Below are positions 1 through 8,043 of a stretch of DNA of 64,000 nucleotides, one piece after another. Every line of letters starts with the position of its first letter. Within the stretch, counting starts at the first letter, position 1. The notes beneath the pieces are model-generated. The model had not been told where the DNA came from. It did no database searches and saw nothing but the letters and a program-made list of their open reading frames with translations. The DNA is from Methylocaldum marinum (GTDB lineage: Bacteria > Pseudomonadota > Gammaproteobacteria > Methylococcales > Methylococcaceae): assembly GCF_003584645.1 (NCBI RefSeq), contig NZ_AP017928.1, positions 832,981-896,980 of the forward strand. The letters are read 5' to 3'. A program made the translations under genes and the position numbers.

Positions 1-1227
1 TTCCACCCGCCCGAGGCGTTCCCTGATCGCGAGATCGGTCACGCCGCCCACTTCGTACGCCGCCATTCTGCCGCGCAAGAGCTGAGCCCGCTCCTCCAGT
101 TCCTCGCATAGCTGCCGATTCCCGGTGGTCGAGCCATGACCCGGTTTTAGTTCGCCGATCCGGGCGGCCTCGGCTGCGAGTTCGCGAATCCGTGCCTCGA
201 TCGCGCTTTGAGCGCCGCGTCCACCGATCAGGGTGGTCGATTCCGCGTCGACGACGGCGAGGTCGGCCTGGCCGAGATCGTCCGGTGTCATCGCCGTCAA
301 TTTCGCGCCGTAGATGTCGAGGCAAGCCCGTCCTCCGGTCAGTACGGCCAGATCATCGAGCCGATCCAGCCGCCGGTCGCCATAACCCGGCGGCTTGACG
401 GCCACCGCGCGGAAGTTGCCTCGTACATGATTGAGCAGCAGCGGGGCGAGGGCTTTTTCGGCGATGTTTTCGGCGACGATCAGGAGCGAGCGCGAGCGCT
501 CCGGCACCGCTTCTAGCAGGGGCACGAGGTCCATGAAATCTGCAATTTCGCGATCGTAGAGCAGGATGTAGGGGTTTTCCAGTTCGGCCAGGTTGCGCTC
601 GCGGTCGGTGTTGAAATAAGCCGATAAATAGCCCTGATCCCAGCGGGCGCCTTCGGTTATTTTCAGGCTGTCGTCCAGGTGCCGTCCGGGAGCGATGGTC
701 ACCGTACCGTGCGCGCCCACGGCGGCCATGGCATCAAGGATGCGGTCCACGGTCGCCTCATCGTCCTTGCCGGCACTACGGCAGACCTTTCGGTACAGGT
801 CGCGATCCAGCGTGCGCACGGCGCGTTCGCGCAGAGCCGCGGAAACATGGGCAGCCGCCGTTTCGATGCCCTGCCTGAGCGCGGTGGGATGCGCGCCTGC
901 CGCCAAACTCCTGGCGCATCCCTGGGCAATCTTGCGGGCCAGTACGACCGAGGTGGTGGTGCCATCGCCCGCGCGCCTCGAGACTGCTCCGGCAACGTCG
1001 CGCAGGATGCGGGCACCAAGGTCTTCCACTGGGTCGTTCAGGGTGATGGCGTGGGCGACGGTGAACCCGTCGCGTGTATAAATGGGCGGGAATCCATCGG
1101 TGCGATGCTGGATAACCGCCCCAGGTCCCGAGACGCCCAGCGTGATTTCCACCGCGCGGGCGATTTTGTCGATGCCGCGCAACATCTTCGAACGCGCGGT
1201 GTTATTGAATACGATTTGTTTTGCCAT
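1..1227 (-). CDS. mmoG: MmoG, GroEL-like chaperonin of the sMMO operon (3' end beyond window)
   Basis: I read this frame directly from the minus strand: ATG at 1227-1225, open for 409 codons to the window edge, so the C-terminus is missing (GroEL proteins are about 540 residues). It shows the GroEL equatorial ATP-site signature GDGTTTSVVLA near residue 87 and the GroEL-like start MAKQIVFNNTARSKML. The rest diverges strongly from housekeeping GroEL, as expected for MmoG. In methanotrophs MmoG lies beside the sMMO genes, is needed for sMMO expression, and is thought to assist assembly of sMMO or of the regulator MmoR. It lies downstream of mmoXYBZDC on the same strand, separated from the preceding small ORF by about 290 bp, so it may have its own promoter. 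mmoQ, mmoS and mmoR, often next, would lie outside the window. Confidence 0.9.
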   Translation of the reverse strand, partial: MAKQIVFNNTARSKMLRGIDKIARAVEITLGVSGPGAVIQHRTDGFPPIYTRDGFTVAHAITLNDPVEDLGARILRDVAGAVSRRAGDGTTTSVVLARKIAQGCARSLAAGAHPTALRQGIETAAAHVSAALRERAVRTLDRDLYRKVCRSAGKDDEATVDRILDAMAAVGAHGTVTIAPGRHLDDSLKITEGARWDQGYLSAYFNTDRERNLAELENPYILLYDREIADFMDLVPLLEAVPERSRSLLIVAENIAEKALAPLLLNHVRGNFRAVAVKPPGYGDRRLDRLDDLAVLTGGRACLDIYGAKLTAMTPDDLGQADLAVVDAESTTLIGGRGAQSAIEARIRELAAEAARIGELKPGHGSTTGNRQLCEELEERAQLLRGRMAAYEVGGVTDLAIRERLGRVE

Positions 1228-1489
1228 GGGTCGGTTCAAGCTGAGTCAAAATTTCGGAACGGCCGGTGTTCGGCGGTTAATCACGTTTCGTTCAAGGCAA
1301 GCAGCGTTTTCCCCACAGGGCGGGTGAGGCGCGCACCGCACCGAGCCCGCGAGTTTCCAGCGAGGCTTCCGAGCGCCGTAATCCCTCGAGCAGGGGAGAG
1401 GGCCGATGGGATGCGCGGGAAGCTGCGGCGCAACCGTCGTCGGCAGGGGGCGGTCCATGCCTCGAACCGTTGTTATCTCCGGTCCTCCG

Positions 1490-1509
1490 GTCGGGAATCC
1501 GTTCCCGAC
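1490..1509. other. 8-bp perfect hairpin between the 99-aa ORF and mmoG
   Basis: GTCGGGAA and TTCCCGAC pair perfectly around a 4-nt loop, 8 nt past the stop of the small ORF. No U-tract follows on either strand, so it is more likely an mRNA-processing or 3'-protecting hairpin than an intrinsic terminator. The remaining 1228-1516 gap shows no clear promoter for mmoG. Confidence 0.35.
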
Positions 1510-1516
1510 AGCTTCC

Positions 1517-1816
1517 CTAAACTTTCGGCGGTGAACGCATCACAGCCTGTCCGGCCAGAGCTCTCGTCGCGTGGATTCGACGTTGCCGCGTCCATAGCCA
1601 GAGCAACTCGCGCTCGCGCCAGTCCAGGCTGCGGCGCAGTTCGAGTTCCTCCTGGCGGTCCAGGGTTTGATTCCATAATGCGCGGACTTCCTCCACGCGC
1701 GCGGAACCAATGGTGTTCCTGAGGGCGCTTTCGCGTTCCGCCAATTCACCGATGGTGGCGTCCAGCTGTTTCACCATTTCTTCGATAAAACGGATGTCTT
1801 CCGGATCAATCGGCAT
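1517..1816 (-). CDS. Small conserved-type hypothetical protein between mmoC and mmoG (99 aa)
   Basis: An ATG ORF begins 30 bp after the mmoC stop on the same strand. The product is soluble and highly charged, with a heptad-like N-terminal half (MPIDPEDIRFIEEMVKQLD...) followed by Arg/Glu-rich helices (ERESALRN, DRQEELELRR, WRERELLWLW), so a helical or coiled-coil protein is predicted. I do not recognise a family. The position between mmoC and mmoG suggests co-transcription with the sMMO genes; I recall that Methylococcus capsulatus also has an unnamed ORF about here, but cannot confirm homology. A different frame of the same stretch is open but looks non-coding. Function unknown; a role in sMMO assembly or regulation would be guesswork. 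Confidence 0.6.
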   Translation of the reverse strand: MPIDPEDIRFIEEMVKQLDATIGELAERESALRNTIGSARVEEVRALWNQTLDRQEELELRRSLDWRERELLWLWTRQRRIHATRALAGQAVMRSPPKV

Positions 1817-1846
1817 GCTGTTGCCTCGTGCGAATCGGGATGAAAC

Positions 1847-2947
1847 TCACCCGGCTGAATGATGAACGTGCACCACGGTCGGGTCACACGCTTCGCCGCA
1901 AGGTCCGGAAGGCAGAAATTTCTCCATATAGATCTGATTTTTGGGAATGCCGAATTCGTCGCATGCGGCGTGCGCCGCGTCCACCATGCCGGGCGGACCG
2001 CACAGATAGATGTCCGGCTTGGCACGTAGCTCGCGCAGATCGCGCCGGACGATATCGATGACGCTCCCGCGCTCGCCGTCCCAGGCATGGTCCGGCTGCC
2101 ACACGCAGATGTGCACCGTGAGGTTATTCATGGCGGATTCGAGCGCCTTCAATGTATCGATACAGAAGACTTCGGCGGCGGTGTTGACGCCGAAATAGAT
2201 ATGGCTTTCCTGTGGCTCGCCGTAGGCGTGCATGTGCCGCACCATGGACAGGACGGGGGCCAGACCGGTACCGCCGGCGACGAAATAGCGCGGCCTGAAG
2301 CCGTTTTCCTTGAGCCCGAAAATACCGCCGGGACCCCGCAAGGTGAGCCGTTCACCTTTGGTTATATGGTTTCTCAGGTACTCGGAAAACCGGCCGTCGG
2401 GTAACAAGCGGATGAGCAGCTCCAATTCCCCCTCATCGTTGGCGATGTTCGCGGGCGAGTAGGACCGGGTGGGGTTGGTCTCGGCGCCGGGGATTCGGAT
2501 ATCGAAGAACTGCCCGGGGCTGAATCGTACCTTGCGGTCGGAGTTTTGACCGATGCGGCGCAAGTTCAGACACATGACGTTGCAGGAAATCAGCCCGAAA
2601 TCGACTACTTCGGCTTGAAACTCGGGATTTTCCGCCGCGAACGAGATACGGTCGTAGGTATAGGGAAGTTCGAGCTCGAGATCGCTCTCCGGAAAACAGC
2701 GGCACAACAGTACCAGGCCTTCTTCTTCCTCGTCGGGCGGCAAGGCCTGGACGCTGGTTCCCACCAGCTGATAATCGCCCTCCGCGCAATAAGCCTTGCA
2801 GGTGGCACAACCGCCCTCGCGGCAGGATGCCATGAGGATGACGTCCTGTCTCAACCCTGCCGAAATGACATTCTCGTCGCTGCGGCATTCAAAAGCGATC
2901 TCGTGCCCGTCTTCGGTGACGGCGCGTATTCGATGGACCTTGGACAT
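1847..2947 (-). CDS. mmoC: MmoC, sMMO reductase (FAD, [2Fe-2S])
   Basis: This is the electron-transfer component of sMMO, passing electrons from NADH through FAD and a plant-type ferredoxin cluster to the hydroxylase. Cys42, Cys47, Cys50 and Cys82 match the four cluster ligands ([10 protein letters not shown] and LLCRC). The FAD-binding motif RSYSPAN and the NAD-binding segments VAGGTGLAP and YLCGPPGM follow in the expected order. The protein has 366 residues against about 348 in M. capsulatus; the excess is a C-terminal tail with two extra cysteines and a His-rich end (HVHHSAG). The ATG at 2947 has a GGAG ribosome-binding sequence. It lies 11 bp after mmoD. Confidence 0.97.
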   Translation of the reverse strand: MSKVHRIRAVTEDGHEIAFECRSDENVISAGLRQDVILMASCREGGCATCKAYCAEGDYQLVGTSVQALPPDEEEEGLVLLCRCFPESDLELELPYTYDRISFAAENPEFQAEVVDFGLISCNVMCLNLRRIGQNSDRKVRFSPGQFFDIRIPGAETNPTRSYSPANIANDEGELELLIRLLPDGRFSEYLRNHITKGERLTLRGPGGIFGLKENGFRPRYFVAGGTGLAPVLSMVRHMHAYGEPQESHIYFGVNTAAEVFCIDTLKALESAMNNLTVHICVWQPDHAWDGERGSVIDIVRRDLRELRAKPDIYLCGPPGMVDAAHAACDEFGIPKNQIYMEKFLPSGPCGEACDPTVVHVHHSAG

Positions 2948-2958
2948 TCAATGCTCCG

Positions 2959-3240
2959 TTAAGAGGCCGGTTGGGAAGACGGGGGGAGCGCGGTGTAAAA
3001 CGCGAGGACATGCTGGACCGAGCGGATCGACGAGCTCAGGCTGATTGAACAGCCTTCCTGCATGACCTGCCCGTCGCGGACGATGACCCAGCGCCAGACA
3101 CAGTCCATATCTTTCGCGTAGGCTTCGTAGCCGCGCTCGTGCGCGATGAGTTGCCAGTGATGGACGGGTACGAACGGCGTTTCTCCTCGATTGTCTTCCA
3201 GCCTTCGCAATTCTTCTATCAGTAAGTCGTTGATATTCAT
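2959..3240 (-). CDS. mmoD: MmoD, sMMO accessory/copper-switch protein
   Basis: The 93-residue product carries the recognisable MmoD core (YAKDMDCVWRWVIVRDG, then MQEGCSISLSSSIRSV). MmoD (formerly OrfY) binds the hydroxylase and is proposed to take part in the copper switch between soluble and particulate MMO. It is shorter at the N-terminus than the roughly 103-residue M. capsulatus protein as I remember it. It keeps the position just before mmoC, but here it is separated from mmoZ by an additional small membrane-protein gene. Confidence 0.92.
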   Translation of the reverse strand: MNINDLLIEELRRLEDNRGETPFVPVHHWQLIAHERGYEAYAKDMDCVWRWVIVRDGQVMQEGCSISLSSSIRSVQHVLAFYTALPPSSQPAS

Positions 3241-3326
3241 GGTATGGCATTCACTCTCCGTATAGGGTTATCCAGGGGGCGAAGCGATCCGGATAGCGGC
3301 TGGCGAGCCGACGCCAGCCGGGGCGG

Positions 3327-3497
3327 TCAGACTAGCTTGGTCACCACGACCGCCAGCGACGATCCGATCAATATCGCGGCCATCACGATGAGGGTGAGTT
3401 TGATGTTCTTGAGTTCGTTGAGCATTAGACGTATTCCTCGTTCGTCCTGGAAAGCGAGCCGATAGGCGTCCTGCGGCTCGACCGCAAGGGGAGACAT
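3327..3497 (-). CDS. 56-aa single-helix membrane peptide inside the sMMO operon
   Basis: The frame ending at 3327 can start at ATG 3497, which has an AAGGA ribosome-binding sequence 6 nt upstream; that decides the start over longer in-frame options. Residues 1-33 are polar (MSPLAVEPQDAYRLAFQDER...), and residues 34-54 are a strong transmembrane segment (LTLIVMAAILIGSSLAVVVT), ending KLV. It fills the space between mmoZ (ends 3587) and mmoD (starts 3240) on the same strand. I do not recognise it as one of the named mmo genes. It may be a membrane anchor or small regulator co-expressed with sMMO, but no function can be assigned from sequence. Confidence 0.7.
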   Translation of the reverse strand: MSPLAVEPQDAYRLAFQDERGIRLMLNELKNIKLTLIVMAAILIGSSLAVVVTKLV

Positions 3498-3586
3498 GCC
3501 GGGTCCTTCCACTGGAATCGGCTTATTGGGCCGCATGGCCGAATGTGTTTCCGTTCCGAAAACCGGCGCGTCCCCCTTGGTCGGGA

Positions 3587-4105
3587 TCACTGAACCGATG
3601 CAGGCTGCAGATGCACCACTTTCACGCCGCGCTGCTTGCGCAATGTCTCGAGCGGCGTGTCGTAGTAATCGATATCGCGCAGTTCCATCAGCCTGGATCC
3701 CAGTTGCCGGTCGGCATCCATAAAATAATTCACCGGCATGACGGGGGGCTTGTAGAGCTGGCGGAACTGGATGTGGACCTTTTCGGCCGCCCATTTGTCG
3801 GTGCAGGCGTTTATCTTCGCCAGCCAGGACTCCGCGACCGCCCTGGCGCTTTCGCCGGTGGCGCAATCTTCGAGGAACTGCTGGTCGGTGAAGGCGTGGG
3901 CCTTCAGTTGCGCGACTTTTTCCTCGATCCTGTTTTCTATCCAGAGATAATCCAGCTCCAGCTCGTAGGTCGTGCGTAACGGCGTGGTGTGCTTGAGACG
4001 GAAATCCTTGAGGAATTCCACGGCTTTATCCAGCTTGTTGAGCTTGCCGATCTTGTCCATCCAGGCGTCGCGGACCGGATTGTCGTGTACGGGGTAATTG
4101 GCCAT
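3587..4105 (-). CDS. mmoZ: MmoZ, sMMO hydroxylase gamma subunit
   Basis: This is the gamma chain of the (alpha-beta-gamma)2 hydroxylase. The 172-residue product matches MmoZ in length and in blocks such as [32 protein letters not shown] and [22 protein letters not shown]. The ATG at 4105 has an AGGAG box at the right distance; a longer frame reaching 4279 overlaps mmoB and is not supported. It starts 11 bp after mmoB. Confidence 0.96.
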   Translation of the reverse strand: MANYPVHDNPVRDAWMDKIGKLNKLDKAVEFLKDFRLKHTTPLRTTYELELDYLWIENRIEEKVAQLKAHAFTDQQFLEDCATGESARAVAESWLAKINACTDKWAAEKVHIQFRQLYKPPVMPVNYFMDADRQLGSRLMELRDIDYYDTPLETLRKQRGVKVVHLQPASVQ

Positions 4106-4116
4106 GAACTTCTCCT

Positions 4117-4539
4117 TCAGGTGCGCAGATCTTCGAGTTTGCGATCCAGCCCCATCAACTCGCTGGTGATGGTGAACTTGTTGCCCAGGGTGTAAGCACG
4201 CCCGATGGTTGACGACACGTCCACCAGGAAGTCGTAAACGCTGTAGTCCCGGCCGAGCAGTTCGGTGACTTCGTCGCAATCAACCTCGATCTTGCCGTCC
4301 GCCTTCAGCCACCAGTAACCGGCGCGGTCTTCCACCACCAGGGTGGGATTGGCCTTCTTGAACTCGGTCAGCAAGAGTTCGTCGACGATCATGTTGACTT
4401 CGTCGGATTTCTTGAGAACCAGAACTACGGTATTGCTTTCGTGGACGACCTGGTTTTCCTCGGCAAAGAACTCGTTGGCGAACTCCTTGCCCTTGAGCTG
4501 CATGATCCCGGCGTCATATGCGTTGGCTTTTTGTGCCAT
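4117..4539 (-). CDS. mmoB: MmoB, sMMO regulatory/coupling protein B
   Basis: The 140-residue cofactor-free effector binds the hydroxylase and gates oxygen and substrate access. The sequence is nearly the textbook MmoB: NAYDAGIM near the N-terminus, [28 protein letters not shown], and the highly conserved C-terminal half [19 protein letters not shown]. The N-terminal tail, which is functionally important and sometimes proteolysed in MmoB, is present. It is 9 bp from mmoY, within the operon. Confidence 0.98.
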   Translation of the reverse strand: MAQKANAYDAGIMQLKGKEFANEFFAEENQVVHESNTVVLVLKKSDEVNMIVDELLLTEFKKANPTLVVEDRAGYWWLKADGKIEVDCDEVTELLGRDYSVYDFLVDVSSTIGRAYTLGNKFTITSELMGLDRKLEDLRT

Positions 4540-4548
4540 GATGGTTTC

Positions 4549-5721
4549 CTATTTCAGTCCAGACAGAATGGTGGTAACGATGCGGCCGCGATCGGCCTTG
4601 AAGTCGACTTTGTCGGCGTAATCCTCGACCCAGTCGTCGACGACGCGGTTTACGGATTGGACGATTTCGTCGCGGGTGGTTTTGCCGTTCTCCGGCAGGC
4701 GGGCGAAGATGCCCATGAAATCGCGCAGGGCCGTCACGGTCGGCTCCAGCCATTTGGCCATCCAGATGCGCATGACCCGACGGTTGTACTCGGCGAACTC
4801 CGGATCTTCCGCCAGGCACACGAAGAACATGTCCCGCATGCCGGCCTTGGCGATCTGGAAGTAGGTCTGGGCCTGGTTGACGAAGAACGGCGTGAGATTG
4901 TCGCCGAAACGCGGTGCCAGACGCTGGAAGGTTTCACGGCGCACGAACTGGCCGAACAGCGGGTCGTATATCAGATGGACCGCCAGCAGGCTTTCGTTCC
5001 AGTCATAAATCGATTGCCAGATATTTTCGACCGCTTCCCTGGCGCCCTTGTAGACTTGGCCTTTTAGCCACTCTTCCCTAGGCTCGTCGGTGCTTTCCGG
5101 GAAACCGGGCACGATCTTGGCGAGGAAACTGCGTTCCAACTGGACCATTTGCGCGATATCGACCTTGTCCAGGGCGCTGTTGACCGAGGTCACCCGGATG
5201 GTGTCGGAAAGCGCTTCGCGAGCTACTGAGGAGTGCGCGTTGAACAAGGCGTATTCATTGAACAGGAAAGCGCCCCACAGGCGGTTGATGACTTGGTCGC
5301 GCCACTCCGGTTTCATGGAACGGACCTGTCCTTCGGCGGAATAGGCCTCCAGGAAGCGCTCGGTGTAGCGCCATTCCTCGGCCTTGTCCTTCACATAAGG
5401 CGCGTGCCAGCGGCGATGCGGATCGCGGTGCCGGAACCAGTCGGTGGTGTGCAGTTCGGTGGTCTCATTCCCCCACGATGGACGGCCGCCGTGGAATTTC
5501 TGGGTCCAGTCGCCCCAATCGAGTCCACCGGGAATCCAGTCGGCGTTCGGCTGGGCATAGACGGTCAACGCCTCGTATTCCGTCAGCCTCTTCCAGCGGG
5601 GCTCGACGAAATAGCCCATCTTTCGCTGAGTATCCAGCGGATGGTCCGGGATCGACTCGAGAATCACGGTGGCCATGCCCGGATCGGTCAGGCCCCTTTT
5701 TCTTTCTTCCAACATACTCAT
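4549..5721 (-). CDS. mmoY: MmoY, sMMO hydroxylase beta subunit
   Basis: The 390-residue beta chain of the hydroxylase is essentially the same length as the M. capsulatus protein. Diagnostic blocks are MGYFVEPRWKRLTEYEALTV, DWGDWTQKFHGGRPSWGNE, RDPHRRWHAPYVKDKAEEW and FGDNLTPFFVNQAQTYFQIA. It belongs to the ferritin-like beta subunits, which have the fold of the alpha chain but no diiron site. The ATG at 5721 follows mmoX by 97 bp, the longest spacer within the X-Y-B-Z block. Confidence 0.97.
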   Translation of the reverse strand: MSMLEERKRGLTDPGMATVILESIPDHPLDTQRKMGYFVEPRWKRLTEYEALTVYAQPNADWIPGGLDWGDWTQKFHGGRPSWGNETTELHTTDWFRHRDPHRRWHAPYVKDKAEEWRYTERFLEAYSAEGQVRSMKPEWRDQVINRLWGAFLFNEYALFNAHSSVAREALSDTIRVTSVNSALDKVDIAQMVQLERSFLAKIVPGFPESTDEPREEWLKGQVYKGAREAVENIWQSIYDWNESLLAVHLIYDPLFGQFVRRETFQRLAPRFGDNLTPFFVNQAQTYFQIAKAGMRDMFFVCLAEDPEFAEYNRRVMRIWMAKWLEPTVTALRDFMGIFARLPENGKTTRDEIVQSVNRVVDDWVEDYADKVDFKADRGRIVTTILSGLK

Positions 5722-5818
5722 GGATACCTTCCTGTGTCAGATGTGTCGGTGCGTTTACGCATGAGAGGGACGGTTCTCCGTGGTTCGGGCGGGAACCGTC
5801 CGTTCGAGCGATCGGCGC

Positions 5819-7402
5819 TCAGTTGAAGCGTTTCAGCGGGTCCTGGAAAACGCAGTTGAGGCGCTTGATGTCGTCCAGCGTCCACAGCTTGTCGCCGCGC
5901 ACGTGGGGCTGGCCGATCAGGGTCTTGCCGTCGGCGCGCACGCCGTGCTGCTCGGCGATGACTTCGGACAGCTCGCGGCCTTCGTATTGCTCGAAGATGT
6001 TCTGGCATTCATAGCGATCCGGTTCGCTCAGCCACATGCGTTCGCCCCAGTCGTCGCTGAACGAGTGCTTCTTGCCGTTGTATTCATGTACTCGCAGCGT
6101 GCTGGCGCCTTTGCACAGGCTCGGACAGAACGGCACCTGGGAGACGCGGTCGATGTAAATCGGATGATTGTTCTCTATGAACCACATCAGGGGGATGAAG
6201 CCCGAGGATGGATCCTCGCAGCCGCGGGCGCGCCATTCTTCGTAGATCTTGCCGTAGTGGTCATACCAGCCGGGATAGTTTTCCTCGAACCACTGCATTT
6301 CCTCGGCGTCGGGCAGGGAGAGACGGAAGAACCCGGTCGGCCACAGCGCGTAGGCCAGCATGAACAAGTCGTGATGCGCCCAGTAAGCGTCCCTCTTGGC
6401 GTCGCGCAGGCTGCGCGGCGATTCCACGCCGTATTTTCCGAGACGTCCGATCCAGATTCCGCCCCAGTCTTCGTAGACCCAGCGGTTCCAGGTCTTGACC
6501 CACGGCTCGACCTTGAACTTGGAGCCGTACTCGAACAGCATGCCCAGCACCGGCGTGAAGTATTTCTGCTGGGTCCAGAAGGCATTGTTCAGGTCGGTGT
6601 TGAGGTATTTCGCCGCGGCCGGATCGTTGGCGATGGACACCACCGTCTGATAGCCGTTGGCCATGTGCCGGAGTTCGTCGGTTTCGATCGACAGGAACAC
6701 GGTCGGCGTGATTTCGTCGCCGTTGGCGGCGGCCCATTCGGTAATCGCGACGATCAGGGGGTTGGTGAAACACGCTTCCCCGACCAATTGCAGATTGATC
6801 GAACATTCCACTGCGTCGCCGGAAATGAAGCCGTCGGCGAATACCCGCTTCATTCCTTTCCACAGGGGACCTATGGCACGGGTGCGGCGGGCATCGTTAT
6901 GGCCGGCCGGATCGTGGTAATGCTTGGCGTAGTAATAATTGACGTAGGCACATTGGTTGGTATGGCGGATTTCGTCCAGCACCTGGGCAAGGTAACCGTT
7001 CTTCTGCTCGGCGGCGGTAGCACTGTCCCAGAGCATGGCGGAACCGGCGATGGCGTTGTATTCCCCCACTTCCAGGAAGTTGGACGCGACTTTCATGGTC
7101 TCGCCCCATTTGGGGTGAATACGGTTGCCGGCATTCAGACGGGTGAGCGCATCCTGCAAACTGCCGAATTGCCGTTCGTCCTTGACCGCTTCCATGCGCG
7201 CGTATTCCTTGGCGATGAGCTTGAACTGCTCCTTGGTTTCGTTCGCCATGTGGTATTTGGTCGCATACTTCGTCCGGTTGTTCTTGAACTCCCAGTTGAA
7301 GCTCTGCATCCAGCGATGGACTTCTTGTGCATTGACGCCGGTGGGCGCCCGATTGGTCGCCAAGGCATCGGTGGCCGCCTTGGTCGCACTGCTGATAGCC
7401 AT
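5819..7402 (-). CDS. mmoX: MmoX, sMMO hydroxylase alpha subunit (diiron catalytic chain)
   Basis: This subunit oxidises methane to methanol at a carboxylate-bridged diiron centre. Starting at ATG 7402, which is preceded by GGAGG, the product has 527 residues, identical in length to M. capsulatus MmoX. All six iron ligands fall at canonical positions: Glu114, Glu144 and His147 (DEIRH), Glu209, Glu243 and His246 (DELRH). Thr213 and Cys151 near the active site are also kept. An in-frame start 18 bp upstream (MMEETF) overlaps the ribosome-binding site and is rejected. First gene of the operon, with an unusually rich upstream regulatory region. Active-site conservation predicts a functional enzyme used under copper limitation. 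Confidence 0.99.
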   Translation of the reverse strand: MAISSATKAATDALATNRAPTGVNAQEVHRWMQSFNWEFKNNRTKYATKYHMANETKEQFKLIAKEYARMEAVKDERQFGSLQDALTRLNAGNRIHPKWGETMKVASNFLEVGEYNAIAGSAMLWDSATAAEQKNGYLAQVLDEIRHTNQCAYVNYYYAKHYHDPAGHNDARRTRAIGPLWKGMKRVFADGFISGDAVECSINLQLVGEACFTNPLIVAITEWAAANGDEITPTVFLSIETDELRHMANGYQTVVSIANDPAAAKYLNTDLNNAFWTQQKYFTPVLGMLFEYGSKFKVEPWVKTWNRWVYEDWGGIWIGRLGKYGVESPRSLRDAKRDAYWAHHDLFMLAYALWPTGFFRLSLPDAEEMQWFEENYPGWYDHYGKIYEEWRARGCEDPSSGFIPLMWFIENNHPIYIDRVSQVPFCPSLCKGASTLRVHEYNGKKHSFSDDWGERMWLSEPDRYECQNIFEQYEGRELSEVIAEQHGVRADGKTLIGQPHVRGDKLWTLDDIKRLNCVFQDPLKRFN

Positions 7403-7459
7403 AAACGTTTCCTCCATCATAGGGTTTTGGCATTTTTGGTCTTTAAGAGCGCGGTCCGC

Positions 7460-7501
7460 CGAAGCGTAGAGGAGCCATCTGCGACTCCCCGGAACGCTTC
7501 G
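7460..7501 (-). other. Hairpin in the mmoX 5' leader
   Basis: CGAAGCGT (7460-7467) and ACGCTTCG (7494-7501) form an 8-bp stem within the predicted untranslated leader between the sigma54-like promoter and the mmoX start. No U-tract follows. It could stabilise the messenger or be processed. Confidence 0.35.
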
Positions 7502-7526
7502 CTAGTCGGGTCCTCGGCTTTATGTA

Positions 7527-7544
7527 GATCAGGATCCGTGCCAT
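7527..7544 (-). promoter_or_regulatory. Candidate sigma54 (-24/-12) promoter of mmoX
   Basis: On the minus strand TGGCACGG is followed at exactly the sigma54 spacing by CTGAT: the GG of -24 and the invariant G of -12 are 10 bp apart, and only the C of the -12 GC is replaced by A. Transcription would start near 7518, giving a leader of about 115 nt. sMMO operons are known to be sigma54-dependent and activated by MmoR. A match of this quality at this position is convincing but not proof. Confidence 0.55.
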
Positions 7545-7623
7545 CATCCAAGAGACAGGTAAAATGTCTAACTATCAATGAGATAGAGTGGATTCCCTGG
7601 CTTGCCCGAGCGCCGGGCGGATG

Positions 7624-7679
7624 GTCCGGGATTCGGACAGTGTGTGGAATCCGGACGCTCTTCGATCCGAACAGTTCGG
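7624..7679. promoter_or_regulatory. Two palindromes upstream of the mmoX promoter (candidate MmoR sites)
   Basis: GTCCG-5-CGGAC occupies 7624-7638 and CCGAAC-1-GTTCGG occupies 7667-7679; a related half-site GAATCCGGAC lies between them at 7648. They sit about 80-140 bp upstream of the candidate -24 box, the usual distance for enhancer-binding-protein sites of sigma54 promoters. MmoR is the known enhancer-binding protein of sMMO operons, so it is the natural candidate. Confidence 0.45.
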
Positions 7680-7798
7680 GAGTCGGAGGGGGCGACATAT
7701 GCCTCTGCATGTCAGCTTTACGCGGCATGCCGGCTGAAGTACGCTTTCAAACCGATGGAGCCTGGGGGGCGAGAACGGAAAGGTCTTGCCGTAGCAGC

Positions 7799-7996
7799 GG
7801 TGCGTTTAAAACCCACCCCATTACCCACATCTTTTTACAGATTTTAAATCAATGGGTTGCCTGCCACGCCAAAGTTCCGATTCAAGGCGATGGCCCACTG
7901 GCGCAAGCCGAAAATCAAGCACTTGGATCGGCGCGACTGGCCTGGCCTCCATAGGCAAAGGACTTGTGGGTAATGGGGTGGTTTAAAACCGCACGG
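7799..7996. repeat. MITE-like element with about 30-bp imperfect terminal inverted repeats
   Basis: The sequence CCACCCCATTACCCAC at the left end (7813-7828) is repeated exactly inverted at 7966-7981, and the similarity continues outwards through TTTAAAAC to GTGCG on each side. About 137 bp lies between the arms, with no supported gene. The structure fits a small non-autonomous transposable element or a large hairpin-forming repeat between the divergent mmoX and epimerase genes. No target-site duplication was clear. Confidence 0.5.
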
Positions 7997-8043
7997 CCAC
8001 TTTTTTATAAACAAGAAACAAACTGCGAGAGACCGAGACTTCC

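Noticed and set aside
679..1722. 347-codon plus-strand frame over mmoG and the mmoG-ORF99 gap
   Set aside because: It runs antisense to the GroEL-like frame, which has the conserved ATP-binding motif.
5780..7954. 724-codon plus-strand open frame opposite mmoX
   Set aside because: It is antisense to mmoX, a certain gene, and its composition is that of a GC-rich shadow frame without motifs.
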